Part shown: positions 6,428-13,229 of the stretch, piece after piece
Numbering within the stretch: the first letter of the stretch is position 1
Layout of the letters: the number at the start of each line of letters is the position of its first letter
NCBI GenBank assembly: GCA_045614225.1
Contig: JAZLCO010000074.1
Span: 1 to 25,330 of the forward strand
Length of the DNA: 25,330 nucleotides
Direction: 5' to 3'
Source of the DNA: UBA9715 sp045614225
GTDB taxonomy: Bacteria > Actinomycetota > Coriobacteriia > Coriobacteriales > Eggerthellaceae
The notes under the pieces: generated by a model
What the model was told of the DNA's origin: nothing
The model's database searches: none
Seen by the model: the letters and a program-made list of their open reading frames with translations, nothing else
Position numbers and translations under genes: made by a program

Positions 6428-7192
6428 ATGGCAAGAAAACCGAGATTCGACAATATATCCGAAGGCAACTACTATCACGTGATCGCGCGTGGATCAGGGC
6501 GCAAAGTCATCTTCGAAGATGACACCGACCGCACACATTACCTCCAGGCGCTCTTCGAATACACAGATGAATCGTCGGGATCCCTTGTTGCATGGTGCCT
6601 GATGGACAATCACGTGCACCTGTTGTTCCACCTCGAATTGCACGAGCTTTCTGCCCTGATGCATAAGCTCCACACGAAACATGGGCAGTACTTCAATGGC
6701 CGTCACGGGCATGTCGGCCCGGTTTTTCAGGGGCGATACGACTGCGTGCCGACGAACACCGACGAACAGCTTCTTCAAACCATCAGATACATTCACCGCA
6801 ACCCCAAAGACTCAGATTGCCCAGATTGGCGAGTATACCCATGGAGCAGCTATCGAGGCTACGCGGAAGGCCTTTCACGTTGCGAGACGGCCGTCATCCT
6901 CGAGTTGCTGGGCGGTGCCGACGAATTCAAACGATTCCACGAAGAAGATGCCGATGTGTTCATGGTTCGGCTCGACGGCTATCGAAGGCGATTGAATGAT
7001 GCGGAGGCAGTCGAACTGCTCGAATCCCATCTCGGCACACAATTCTCCGATGCCCTAGCTGAACTTTCGAAGGACGAAAGAAATCGCAAGCTCGCCTGGG
7101 CTTACCACGCGGGGCTTTCTGTTAGACAAATTGAACGACTTACTGGCATTGGGCGGAACATCATAAATCGAGCTGTTTCTGGCATTCGCTAA
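6428..7192 (+). CDS. REP-associated tyrosine transposase (Y1/HUH), RAYT, 254 aa
   Basis: This IS200-related single-strand nuclease belongs to the TnpA_REP group, which cuts and joins short palindromic REP sequences. The N-terminal block RKPRFDNISEGNYYHVIARG (3-22) and the HUH motif NHVHLLF (61-67, His62 and His64) are typical. The region LLQTIRYIHRNPKDS (115-129) probably supplies the catalytic tyrosine (Tyr121). The C-terminal part, ending SVRQIERLTGIGRNIINRAV, looks like a helix-turn-helix, as in the longer RAYT groups. The ATG has AGGGG five bases upstream. The frame is intact with no sign of decay. Matching repeats flank it and a third copy lies 2.1 kb away, as expected for a RAYT and its substrates. 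Confidence 0.92.
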   Translation: MARKPRFDNISEGNYYHVIARGSGRKVIFEDDTDRTHYLQALFEYTDESSGSLVAWCLMDNHVHLLFHLELHELSALMHKLHTKHGQYFNGRHGHVGPVFQGRYDCVPTNTDEQLLQTIRYIHRNPKDSDCPDWRVYPWSSYRGYAEGLSRCETAVILELLGGADEFKRFHEEDADVFMVRLDGYRRRLNDAEAVELLESHLGTQFSDALAELSKDERNRKLAWAYHAGLSVRQIERLTGIGRNIINRAVSGIR

Positions 7193-7238
7193 TTACGACC
7201 AAAATATCACGAGACATTTAGCCTGTCCCCAATGGCAT
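7189..7238 (+). repeat. RAYT-associated 50-bp repeat, copy B
   Basis: The core GAGACATTTAGCCTGTCCCC is shared with copies A and C except for one base. It is the most diverged copy (9 differences from A, concentrated in its first 19 bases) and includes the transposase stop codon. Confidence 0.9.
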
Positions 7239-7305
7239 ATTCAGGCTGCTTTAAGAATCGAGGGCTATTCTTACCGTGTCACTAAAGGAAACGGAAGGAG
7301 CCATC

Positions 7306-9255
7306 ATGGCCAACCAGTTGAACATGTCGCGCCGCGGATTCTTGGGGACGCTTGGAGCTACTGGGGCGGCCGCCGCTGCGCTCGGGCTTTTCGGATGCGG
7401 AAACGGAAACCAGCAGAGCAGCTCGGAAACATCCCAAAGCGCAGACAGCTCGTCATCTACATCTACGAGCACATCTGGCGGTATTGCCATAGACTCAGCT
7501 GCATGGAGCTACGATTCCGACAACAACGTCTATTACCAAATTGGTTTGCAATACTGCGAGAACCCTCAGGCACCGAGCTACGAATCAATGGGCATCTACG
7601 TGCCAGGAGCGTACTTCGACGCAAAGGACAACGGCAACGGGACGTTCACCTGCACGCCGAGCTCGACCGGTACGGTCGCGGGCTACACCGCAGCAACCGC
7701 ACCCATCGTCATGCCCATCAACACCGCAGGTTATTCGGCCCAGTCTGCTCCGACATCCTACAGCGCCAACGGCCTGTTGAGCTATCTCGAGGCTGGCTTC
7801 GTATATGTCTATGCAGGCTGTCGAGGCCGAAAGATGAATGATGGCGCATGCGGCGCTGCCCCCTGGGGCGTGACCGACCTCAAAGCCGCCGTGCGCACGC
7901 TCCGCTACAACGCCGATGCGCTTGCCGGCGACACCGACCGCATCTTCAGCTTCGGCCATTCGGGCGGTGGCGCGCAGAGCGCCGTGTTGGGTGTGTCGGG
8001 CGATGCGGCGGGATACGACGATTACCTGAGCGCCATCGGCGCGCCCACCGTCGATGCAAGTGGGAACAAGCTGTCAGACGCCATCTACGGCGCCATGTGT
8101 TGGTGTCCGATTACATGCCTCATCGGAGCCGACATGGCCTACGAGTGGAACATGGGCCAGTTCGCCAGCAGCAACACACGCGCAGAAGGCACGTTCACAC
8201 GCCAGCTTTCCCAGGATCTGGCAGCCGAGTACAAGGCTTACATCAACGCGCTCGACCTCGTCGATGAAAACGGCGCCGCACTCGCACTCGAAGACGGTGG
8301 CGAGGGCATTGCCACAGCCGGATCGTACTACGACCTGGTAGTGAATGAGATACAGACGTCGCTCAATAACTTCCTCGCCGACACCGAGTTCCCTTACACG
8401 CCGTCGAACAGCTTCAACGCTGACATGGGTGCAGGAGGCGGAGGAATGGGAGGCGGACCATCCAGCGGCTCGAACCAACATTCAAGCAGCTCGTCGAGCA
8501 GCTCCCGCAGCGGGTCTTCTGCCAGCATGGGGAGCGCGCCCTCGGGAGAACCACCTTCGGGAGAGGCGCCATCGGGCATGTCGGGTGGTCCTTCCGGTAG
8601 TTCTTCGAGCACAGGCGAGTCAACTACGTACGAAACTGCCGCCGATTACATCGCAGCCCTCAACAGCGACACGCCTTGGATCGAATACGATGAGGCGAGC
8701 AACACGGCGACCATTTTGGGTCTTGCCGGCTTCGTGAACGCCTGCAAATCACCCAGCAAGAGTGTCGGCGCATTCGATGCATTCGACCGCAGCCAAGCCG
8801 AGAACGAGGTGTTTGGCAACGAGAGCACCGAGGGGCTGCACTTCGACGCAACCATGGCGGTTTTGCTCTCGCAGAACGCGAGTGCCTACGCCGCGCTCTC
8901 GAATTGGGATTCGTCGTACCCCGACGAGTACGCAAGCGATCGGAAATACGTTGACGCCCAAGGTAAGGACAGCGATTACCGCCAGGAGCTCTACGACCCG
9001 ATGTACTTCCTGAGCGACGCCTACGAAGGCTGTGGCACCTCCACCCCTGCCCCACACTGGCGTATCCGCACCGGCATCACACAGGGCGACACGGCGAGCA
9101 CGACCGAAATCAACCTCAAGCTCGGACTTGCCGCCAACAAGACAGTCAAAGACGTCGACTTCGCAACCGTCTGGAGCCAAGGTCACACGATGGCCGAGCG
9201 CACCGGCTCAAGCACTGATAATTTCATCACCTGGGTGAACGATTGTTGCAAATAA
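7306..9255 (+). CDS. Tat-exported lipoprotein, tannase/feruloyl-esterase-like alpha/beta hydrolase (649 aa)
   Basis: ATG at 7306 follows AAGGAG. The N-terminus has a twin-arginine motif SRRGFLG (8-14) and a lipobox LFGC with lipidated Cys31, then a Ser/Thr-rich tether (38-58), so the enzyme should sit on the outer face of the membrane. The catalytic part recalls subtype-B bacterial tannases: YAGCRGR (169-175), GVTDLKAAVRTLRYN (188-202), nucleophile Ser219 in GHSGGGAQSAVLG, CWCPIT (265-270), ADMAYEWN (275-282), PHWRIRTG...DT with Asp595, and His627 in QGHTMAE. It would hydrolyse esters of aromatic acids such as galloyl esters; the substrate is inferred. A low-complexity Gly/Ser/Pro insert (about 376-440) with SGEPPSGEAPSG splits the hydrolase between core and lid regions. 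It directly follows the RAYT element and ends at a hairpin. Confidence 0.85.
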   Translation: MANQLNMSRRGFLGTLGATGAAAAALGLFGCGNGNQQSSSETSQSADSSSSTSTSTSGGIAIDSAAWSYDSDNNVYYQIGLQYCENPQAPSYESMGIYVPGAYFDAKDNGNGTFTCTPSSTGTVAGYTAATAPIVMPINTAGYSAQSAPTSYSANGLLSYLEAGFVYVYAGCRGRKMNDGACGAAPWGVTDLKAAVRTLRYNADALAGDTDRIFSFGHSGGGAQSAVLGVSGDAAGYDDYLSAIGAPTVDASGNKLSDAIYGAMCWCPITCLIGADMAYEWNMGQFASSNTRAEGTFTRQLSQDLAAEYKAYINALDLVDENGAALALEDGGEGIATAGSYYDLVVNEIQTSLNNFLADTEFPYTPSNSFNADMGAGGGGMGGGPSSGSNQHSSSSSSSSRSGSSASMGSAPSGEPPSGEAPSGMSGGPSGSSSSTGESTTYETAADYIAALNSDTPWIEYDEASNTATILGLAGFVNACKSPSKSVGAFDAFDRSQAENEVFGNESTEGLHFDATMAVLLSQNASAYAALSNWDSSYPDEYASDRKYVDAQGKDSDYRQELYDPMYFLSDAYEGCGTSTPAPHWRIRTGITQGDTASTTEINLKLGLAANKTVKDVDFATVWSQGHTMAERTGSSTDNFITWVNDCCK

Positions 9256-9292
9256 TCCAGTGACTGGAAATGTAATCCATCCTGGTTAACAT

Positions 9293-9324
9293 GAATGGGG
9301 GCCGATCCGCATCGGCCCCCATTC
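9293..9324. terminator. Strong hairpin after the esterase gene
   Basis: A perfect 14-bp stem (GAATGGGGGCCGAT with its complement) and 4-nt loop lie 38 bp past the stop. The following plus-strand bases GAGTTGTT are only moderately T-rich. It also lies downstream of the convergent nrfH-like gene, so it may serve both directions. Confidence 0.75.
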
Positions 9325-9330
9325 GAGTTG

Positions 9331-9380
9331 TTAACTACGACCTAATTCCCATGAGACATTTGGCCTGTCCCCAATGGCAC
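9331..9380 (+). repeat. RAYT-associated 50-bp repeat, solo copy C
   Basis: This copy has no transposase beside it. It is 47/50 identical to copy A and lies between the esterase terminator and the cytochrome stop codon (9385), i.e. in a convergent intergenic gap, a common place for REP-type elements. Confidence 0.9.
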
Positions 9381-9384
9381 GATT

Positions 9385-10155
9385 CTATGCAGCGGCACCG
9401 TTCTTGTAGCCGTTCTGCAGAAGCTGCTGCGACTCCTCGTAGGTGACCCAGCCATCGGGAAGCGCGACGTTCTCGTGCTGATGGCATGCCGTGCACACGA
9501 TCGTCGATGCGCGATGGCCCTTGTGGCAGTCGCTGCAGTCGAGCGTGAGGTTCGCATGATGCTGCTCGTGCGGGTTGAACTCGAGCGACTTCGTGGAATC
9601 GGCGAGCTTCGCGTACGACAGCTTGCCGTCACTGCCAAGCAGGTACACGTGGCAGTTCTCGTTGGCGCAGAACGATTCGCCCGGCTCACCGTCCCAAGAC
9701 TTCATACCCGCAAGATCGCGCTCGTCGCGCGGCAACGTGTAATTGCCGGTAAAGAGATGAACTCCGTCGTTCGCAAGCTCCATCATGTTGGGCACATGGC
9801 AGTCGACGCAAAGGATTTCTGGCTTGGCAGTCGCCTTGGTGTTGCGATGCAGAACAGCCATCATGGCATTCGTATTCGACACCTTCTGGCCATATTTGTC
9901 ATAACCAGCCGTGCCCTGCTCCTGCATGTAGTTGTCGACGTAAGCCTGCTCGAGATGGCACATGGTTGAGCAGAAGCTCGGCTGCTCGTGCCAAACGAGC
10001 ATGCCGATACCCGCCGCGACGACGGCAATTACGATCACGCCGGCGATAATTATCTTGTTGCGCTTCTTCTTCGGTTTCGGGGCGCCCGCCTGCTCGCTCT
10101 TCGCCTGAGCGGTTGGCGAGAGCTGCTCGTCTGGTTTCAAGTTTTCATCGCTCAT
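9385..10155 (-). CDS. Membrane-anchored multihaem cytochrome c, NrfH-like electron donor to NrfA (256 aa)
   Basis: ATG at 10155 follows AGGAG. After a charged N-terminal tail of about 34 residues there is one membrane helix (35-54), then an extracytoplasmic haem domain. Five haem-attachment sites can be seen: CSTMCH (62-67, CX3CH), CVDCH (116-120), CANENCH (163-169, CX4CH), CSDCH (207-211) and CTACH (221-225). Classical NrfH has four CXXCH sites, so this is an NapC/NrfH-like or cytochrome c3-like variant, with an Eggerthella-type ending (PDGWVTYEES, 233-242). It lies 44 bp downstream of nrfA on the same strand and should pass electrons from menaquinol to NrfA. No haem-lyase genes for maturation are in the window. 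Confidence 0.85.
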   Translation of the reverse strand: MSDENLKPDEQLSPTAQAKSEQAGAPKPKKKRNKIIIAGVIVIAVVAAGIGMLVWHEQPSFCSTMCHLEQAYVDNYMQEQGTAGYDKYGQKVSNTNAMMAVLHRNTKATAKPEILCVDCHVPNMMELANDGVHLFTGNYTLPRDERDLAGMKSWDGEPGESFCANENCHVYLLGSDGKLSYAKLADSTKSLEFNPHEQHHANLTLDCSDCHKGHRASTIVCTACHQHENVALPDGWVTYEESQQLLQNGYKNGAAA

Positions 10156-10199
10156 AGTGGCTCCTCTCAATGAGACGCGACTCGATCAGTGTCTCACTG

Positions 10200-11681
10200 C
10201 TAGGCTGCGGAAGACATGCCCAGAAGCTTGTCGCCCTCGTCGAGAAGCTCGTTGCCCTTGTCGAGGCAGTACCTGTAATACGTCGGATTGTGAGCACCTT
10301 CACTGTTCTCGGCAGCTGCGAGATTCCAATAGTAGCACGATGCACGCTGAATCCATTGCAGACGCTCGAGTGTCGCAGCATCGATGCCGTTGCTAGCTGC
10401 GAGCGCCTCGTCGAGCTTCAGGACCTTGGTGCCAGGATTGGCGGCGTCGTCCTGCTCGGTGGCAACCTTAGTCTCGAGGTTCTTGATGTATTGCTCGCAG
10501 CGCTGACCGAGCACCGTGGTGGCAGGGTCGATCTCGTTCTGGATGGCACGCACCTCAGCGACGATGTCGGCATGGCACGAGCTGCAGTCGCGATCGATGA
10601 GTTCCTTGTTGTCGAGCGGACTGATCCACTCGTGGCTGGCATACACGGTGCCATCTTCGGCGGTCGTAGTGGCCATGTGGCAATCGCCGCAGTCATAGCC
10701 GAGGTTCTGCATATGCGAACCCATTGGGAGGATATCGTTGTCGCCGCCGTAAATGAACTCGTATTCGGCATGGCGGATGGCGAGCATCTTCGCACCGGTG
10801 GAAGCATACGTCCAGTCGACGAAATCGTGGTCGTCATACCATTGCAGAGCCTTCTCGGGAACCATGTCAACGCGACCGTTGTCATAGGGGCTGGTCGGAA
10901 TGCTCGTGCCCGGAGCCATGGAGTAGTCGCAATGGCACTGGCCGCAAACTTCGCCCTCAATCGTGTTGCCGGCGTCAGCACCCATCGAGCGGACCCACTC
11001 GGCACGGTCAACCTCGAGATAGACCTTGCCGTCTTTCATCGGGGTGTTTGCATGGCAGCTCGCGCAACTGATGTTCTCGTCGATTTCACCGACAACATCG
11101 TTGAACGGACGTGCATGAACTTCAGTGCCTTCCATGTCGACCAAGTTGGAGTATTGAGGAGACTTGCAGGTGATGCAAGCGGCCTTGGTCTTGGCGCCGT
11201 CTCCGACACGACCGTTGTGCGTAACCGACCAGACCGAGAACACGTGGCTGGCGGGTTCGGTGTAGTACTTCGCGTAGCCGTAACCCTTGCCAAGCGTCTT
11301 GATCTCGGGATTGGTCTCGAGGTAGTCGAGCTTGTTGGCATCGACGTATTGGTAGCCCTCGGGAAGAGCAGACGTCACATCTTCCGTCTTGGACGGATAG
11401 CCCTCTGCACAATACTCGCCACCGTTGTAGTCGCTTGCAGGAGGGGTGTTCGTGGAGTTGGCCAAATACGATTCGTACTCGTACGGATACTCCTCAGCCC
11501 ATTGGGATGCTTTAACCACCCCGAACTTGTCCGGCGTCGGCGTAGCATTCGACTGCTGCACGTTGGGCGTCGGATTGCCGACCGTCGTAGTGTTCGCCTT
11601 CGGCGCGCAGGCAGCAAGCCCCACGATGATGCCGACGACCGCCACAATAGCAACGGTAATCAAAAGCTTCTTGCTCTTCAT
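10200..11681 (-). CDS. nrfA: Pentahaem ammonia-forming cytochrome c nitrite reductase (493 aa)
   Basis: NrfA reduces nitrite to ammonium with six electrons outside the cytoplasmic membrane. The protein has a lipoprotein signal (membrane segment 6-23, lipobox LAAC, Cys25). The active-site haem motif is CITCK (169-173), followed by four classical sites: CASCH (206-210), CGQCH (246-250), CGDCH (331-335) and CSSCH (366-370). Arg191, Tyr253 and His304 fall where the catalytic Arg, Tyr and His are expected. The segment AIRHAEYE (301-308) has Arg303 where Ca-binding NrfA have Gln, which suggests the Ca-independent subclass. Start ATG follows GAGGGG. A downstream cytochrome is the likely redox partner, giving the order nrfA then nrfH-like, the reverse of the common nrfHA. 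Confidence 0.96.
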   Translation of the reverse strand: MKSKKLLITVAIVAVVGIIVGLAACAPKANTTTVGNPTPNVQQSNATPTPDKFGVVKASQWAEEYPYEYESYLANSTNTPPASDYNGGEYCAEGYPSKTEDVTSALPEGYQYVDANKLDYLETNPEIKTLGKGYGYAKYYTEPASHVFSVWSVTHNGRVGDGAKTKAACITCKSPQYSNLVDMEGTEVHARPFNDVVGEIDENISCASCHANTPMKDGKVYLEVDRAEWVRSMGADAGNTIEGEVCGQCHCDYSMAPGTSIPTSPYDNGRVDMVPEKALQWYDDHDFVDWTYASTGAKMLAIRHAEYEFIYGGDNDILPMGSHMQNLGYDCGDCHMATTTAEDGTVYASHEWISPLDNKELIDRDCSSCHADIVAEVRAIQNEIDPATTVLGQRCEQYIKNLETKVATEQDDAANPGTKVLKLDEALAASNGIDAATLERLQWIQRASCYYWNLAAAENSEGAHNPTYYRYCLDKGNELLDEGDKLLGMSSAA

Positions 11682-11720
11682 GACAGGCCCCTCTCCTCCA
11701 CATAGACCTATACATGAAAA

Positions 11721-11726
11721 ATTCTA
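11721..11726 (-). promoter_or_regulatory. Probable -10 box of the nrfA promoter
   Basis: TAGAAT on the minus strand lies about 40 bp before the nrfA start codon. The -35 region (around 11744-11749, TTTATT-like) is poor, which suggests activation. TACTGA half-sites occur further upstream at 11771 and in the palindrome at 11813-11838. Confidence 0.4.
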
Positions 11727-11812
11727 CAGAAGAAGGCGGTTTAATAAAGACACACTTCCCCGCAAAATGGTACTGACACTTTTGCTAGGTTGGTTGTATT
11801 TCACCAGGTGAG

Positions 11813-11838
11813 TGTACTGATAGGTACCTATCAGTACA
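11813..11838. repeat. 26-bp perfect palindrome overlapping the nitrilase stop codon, upstream of nrfA
   Basis: The two 13-base arms TGTACTGATAGGT/ACCTATCAGTACA meet with no spacer. It covers the last codons of the gene at 11831-12616. It may be a terminator for that gene or an operator for nrfA; the half-site TACTGA recurs at 11771. Confidence 0.75.
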
Positions 11839-12616
11839 GTTCGGGTCGGCGATGGTCGAACACGGGAATAGAAGCGCGTACACAATCGAGATCCGCAGTG
11901 TCAATTTGCGCAATCAGAAGCGCTTCGTCCTCCCCTCCGCGTGCATGCACAACGCCGTCGGGCCCGACGGCAAGGCTCTGGCCGACATAGCCATCGTCAG
12001 CTCTGCAAGCGCCGATGACGAACATCTCGTTCTCGATGGCGCGCGCCGACAGTAGCGTCTGCCATTGGAGGGCTTTCCCAGAACCGTCAACCCATGCCGC
12101 TGGATACACCATGATGTCACAGCCGGCAAGCGCAGCTGCACGAGAAACCTCGGGGAACCGCAAGTCATAGCAGATGGCCATGCCAAGCTTGCCGAACGGG
12201 GTGTCAATCGGTTCGAATAGTTCATCGCTCGCCGACATGCGCTCGGATTCGTGTGTCGTCGCCGAATCAAACAGGTGAACCTTGCGGTAGAAACCACGCC
12301 GCACACCCTTATCGTCCGTCACAATCGCCGTATTGAACGGTTTGCCGTCGGGGTTGAGCTCGTTCATGGTGTAGACGATCCAGATGCCATATTTGGCTGC
12401 AATTGCGTCAACAGCCTGCGTGAACGGGCCGTCGAGCGGCTGGGACTGCGCAAGGAAATCTCCGAGCTCTGCTTCGTATCTGCTCATGAGCGATTCGGGA
12501 AACACGACCATCTCAGCCCTTTGTGCACGAGCTTCGGCCGTAAAGCGCTCGACCAGCGCAACTACGTCGCCATCTTCGGGATGGCAGGTCTGAGCAATTG
12601 CGATTCTGTATTCCAT
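11831..12616 (-). CDS. Carbon-nitrogen hydrolase (nitrilase superfamily, omega-amidase-like), 261 aa
   Basis: The Glu-Lys-Cys triad of the superfamily is present: Glu41 in VVFPESLMSRYE, Lys112 in FYRKVHLFD and Cys149 in MAICYDLRFPEVSR. Further signatures are GIWIVYTMNE (78-87), FNTAIV (94-99), YPAAW (171-175), WQTLLSARAIENEMFVIGA in part, and GQSLAVGPDG (212-221). DLRFPE after the Cys and the short length fit the omega-amidase/NIT2-like branch, which hydrolyses alpha-keto acid amides or deaminated glutathione. I chose ATG at 12616 (AAAGG eight bases upstream); a GTG at 12625 would add three residues. It is divergent from the thioredoxin-fold gene at 12741 and runs towards nrfA. Confidence 0.9.
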   Translation of the reverse strand: MEYRIAIAQTCHPEDGDVVALVERFTAEARAQRAEMVVFPESLMSRYEAELGDFLAQSQPLDGPFTQAVDAIAAKYGIWIVYTMNELNPDGKPFNTAIVTDDKGVRRGFYRKVHLFDSATTHESERMSASDELFEPIDTPFGKLGMAICYDLRFPEVSRAAALAGCDIMVYPAAWVDGSGKALQWQTLLSARAIENEMFVIGACRADDGYVGQSLAVGPDGVVHARGGEDEALLIAQIDTADLDCVRASIPVFDHRRPELY

Positions 12617-12687
12617 ACGCCGCACCTTTCATCCGGGTAGTCAAAACGGAGCAGCTTTTTGATTGGCTCCATTGTAGCTGCTTGCGA

Positions 12688-12708
12688 GCCATGCTGTGAT
12701 AGCATGGC
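12688..12708. promoter_or_regulatory. Inverted repeat upstream of the ArsC/Spx-like gene
   Basis: Arms GCCATGCT and AGCATGGC flank GTGAT. The right arm and loop contain TAGCAT, a possible -10 box for the gene starting at 12741, so a bound protein would block transcription. The site lies in the divergent gap to the nitrilase gene. Confidence 0.4.
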
Positions 12709-12740
12709 AGAAACAGTCCGACCTCGACGGAAGGAACGCC

Positions 12741-13091
12741 ATGCTCTTCGTCCACTACCCCAAATGCTCTACTTGCAAGAAGGCCATGAATTGGCTCGAC
12801 GAGCACAACGTCGAGTTCGACCAGCGCCACATCGTGGAGGACAACCCCACCGTCGACGAGCTGCGCCTGTGGCACAAGATGAGCGACCTGCCGCTTCGAC
12901 GCTTTTTCAATACGTCGGGCATGCTCTACCGCGATATGGGCTTGAAAGACAAACTGCCCAGCATGTCGGAAGACGAGATGTACGAGCTGCTTGCCAGCAA
13001 CGGCATGCTCGTGAAGCGCCCGTTGCTCGTGCTCGACGATACGGTGCTCGTCGGTTTCAAGGAAAAGGATTGGGAAGCGATGGTCGGCTAG
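12741..13091 (+). CDS. ArsC/Spx/YffB-family thioredoxin-fold protein (116 aa)
   Basis: The start ATG at 12741 has AAGGA five bases upstream, giving MLFVHYPKCSTCKKAMNWLD. The upstream in-frame ATG at 12696 lacks a ribosome site. Cys9 and Cys12 form a CXXC redox pair at the thioredoxin-fold active site. The C-terminal KRPLLVLDDTVLVGFKEKDW segment is typical of the ArsC/YffB/Spx group. An arsenate reductase would normally keep a lone Cys and a conserved Arg trio, and no other ars gene is near, so a general thiol oxidoreductase or Spx-like regulator is more likely. It is followed by an intrinsic terminator, so it is a single-gene unit. Confidence 0.88.
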   Translation: MLFVHYPKCSTCKKAMNWLDEHNVEFDQRHIVEDNPTVDELRLWHKMSDLPLRRFFNTSGMLYRDMGLKDKLPSMSEDEMYELLASNGMLVKRPLLVLDDTVLVGFKEKDWEAMVG

Positions 13092-13161
13092 AACCCGCAC
13101 CTGCATCGCGCTGCCACGTACAGCATTCATCACCGCTTGGAAACAGCGCGAAATCGCCGTG

Positions 13162-13187
13162 GATAGCACGCAACGAGTCGTGCTATC
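13162..13187 (+). terminator. Intrinsic terminator of the ArsC/Spx-like gene
   Basis: Nine-base arms GATAGCACG/CGTGCTATC with an 8-nt loop are followed by GTTTTC. It lies about 70 bp past the stop. Confidence 0.7.
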
Positions 13188-13229
13188 GTTTTCATCAGTG
13201 AACAATAGACCCGAGGACAGGAATCGCCC

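Larger units (their letters stand above)
6176..7238 (+). mobile_element. REP-associated tyrosine transposase element (1063 bp) bounded by inverted 50-bp repeats
   Basis: A single Y1-type transposase gene lies between repeat copies A and B in opposite orientation. The right repeat begins one base before the gene's stop codon, so the TAA (7190-7192) is inside copy B. The bounds assume that the repeats mark the element ends; RAYTs are often domesticated and need not move as a unit. No flanking target duplication was recognised. Confidence 0.75.

Noticed and set aside
6246..7273. ATTCTTAAG and TTAAGAAT near the two ends of the RAYT element as terminal inverted repeats
   Set aside because: One lies inside copy A and the other outside copy B, so they are not symmetric; the right one forms its own local hairpin (7252-7273).
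10170..11705. A 511-residue open frame on the plus strand opposite nrfA
   Set aside because: It is the antisense shadow of a pentahaem NrfA with all motifs intact; G/C-rich third positions keep the opposite frame open.
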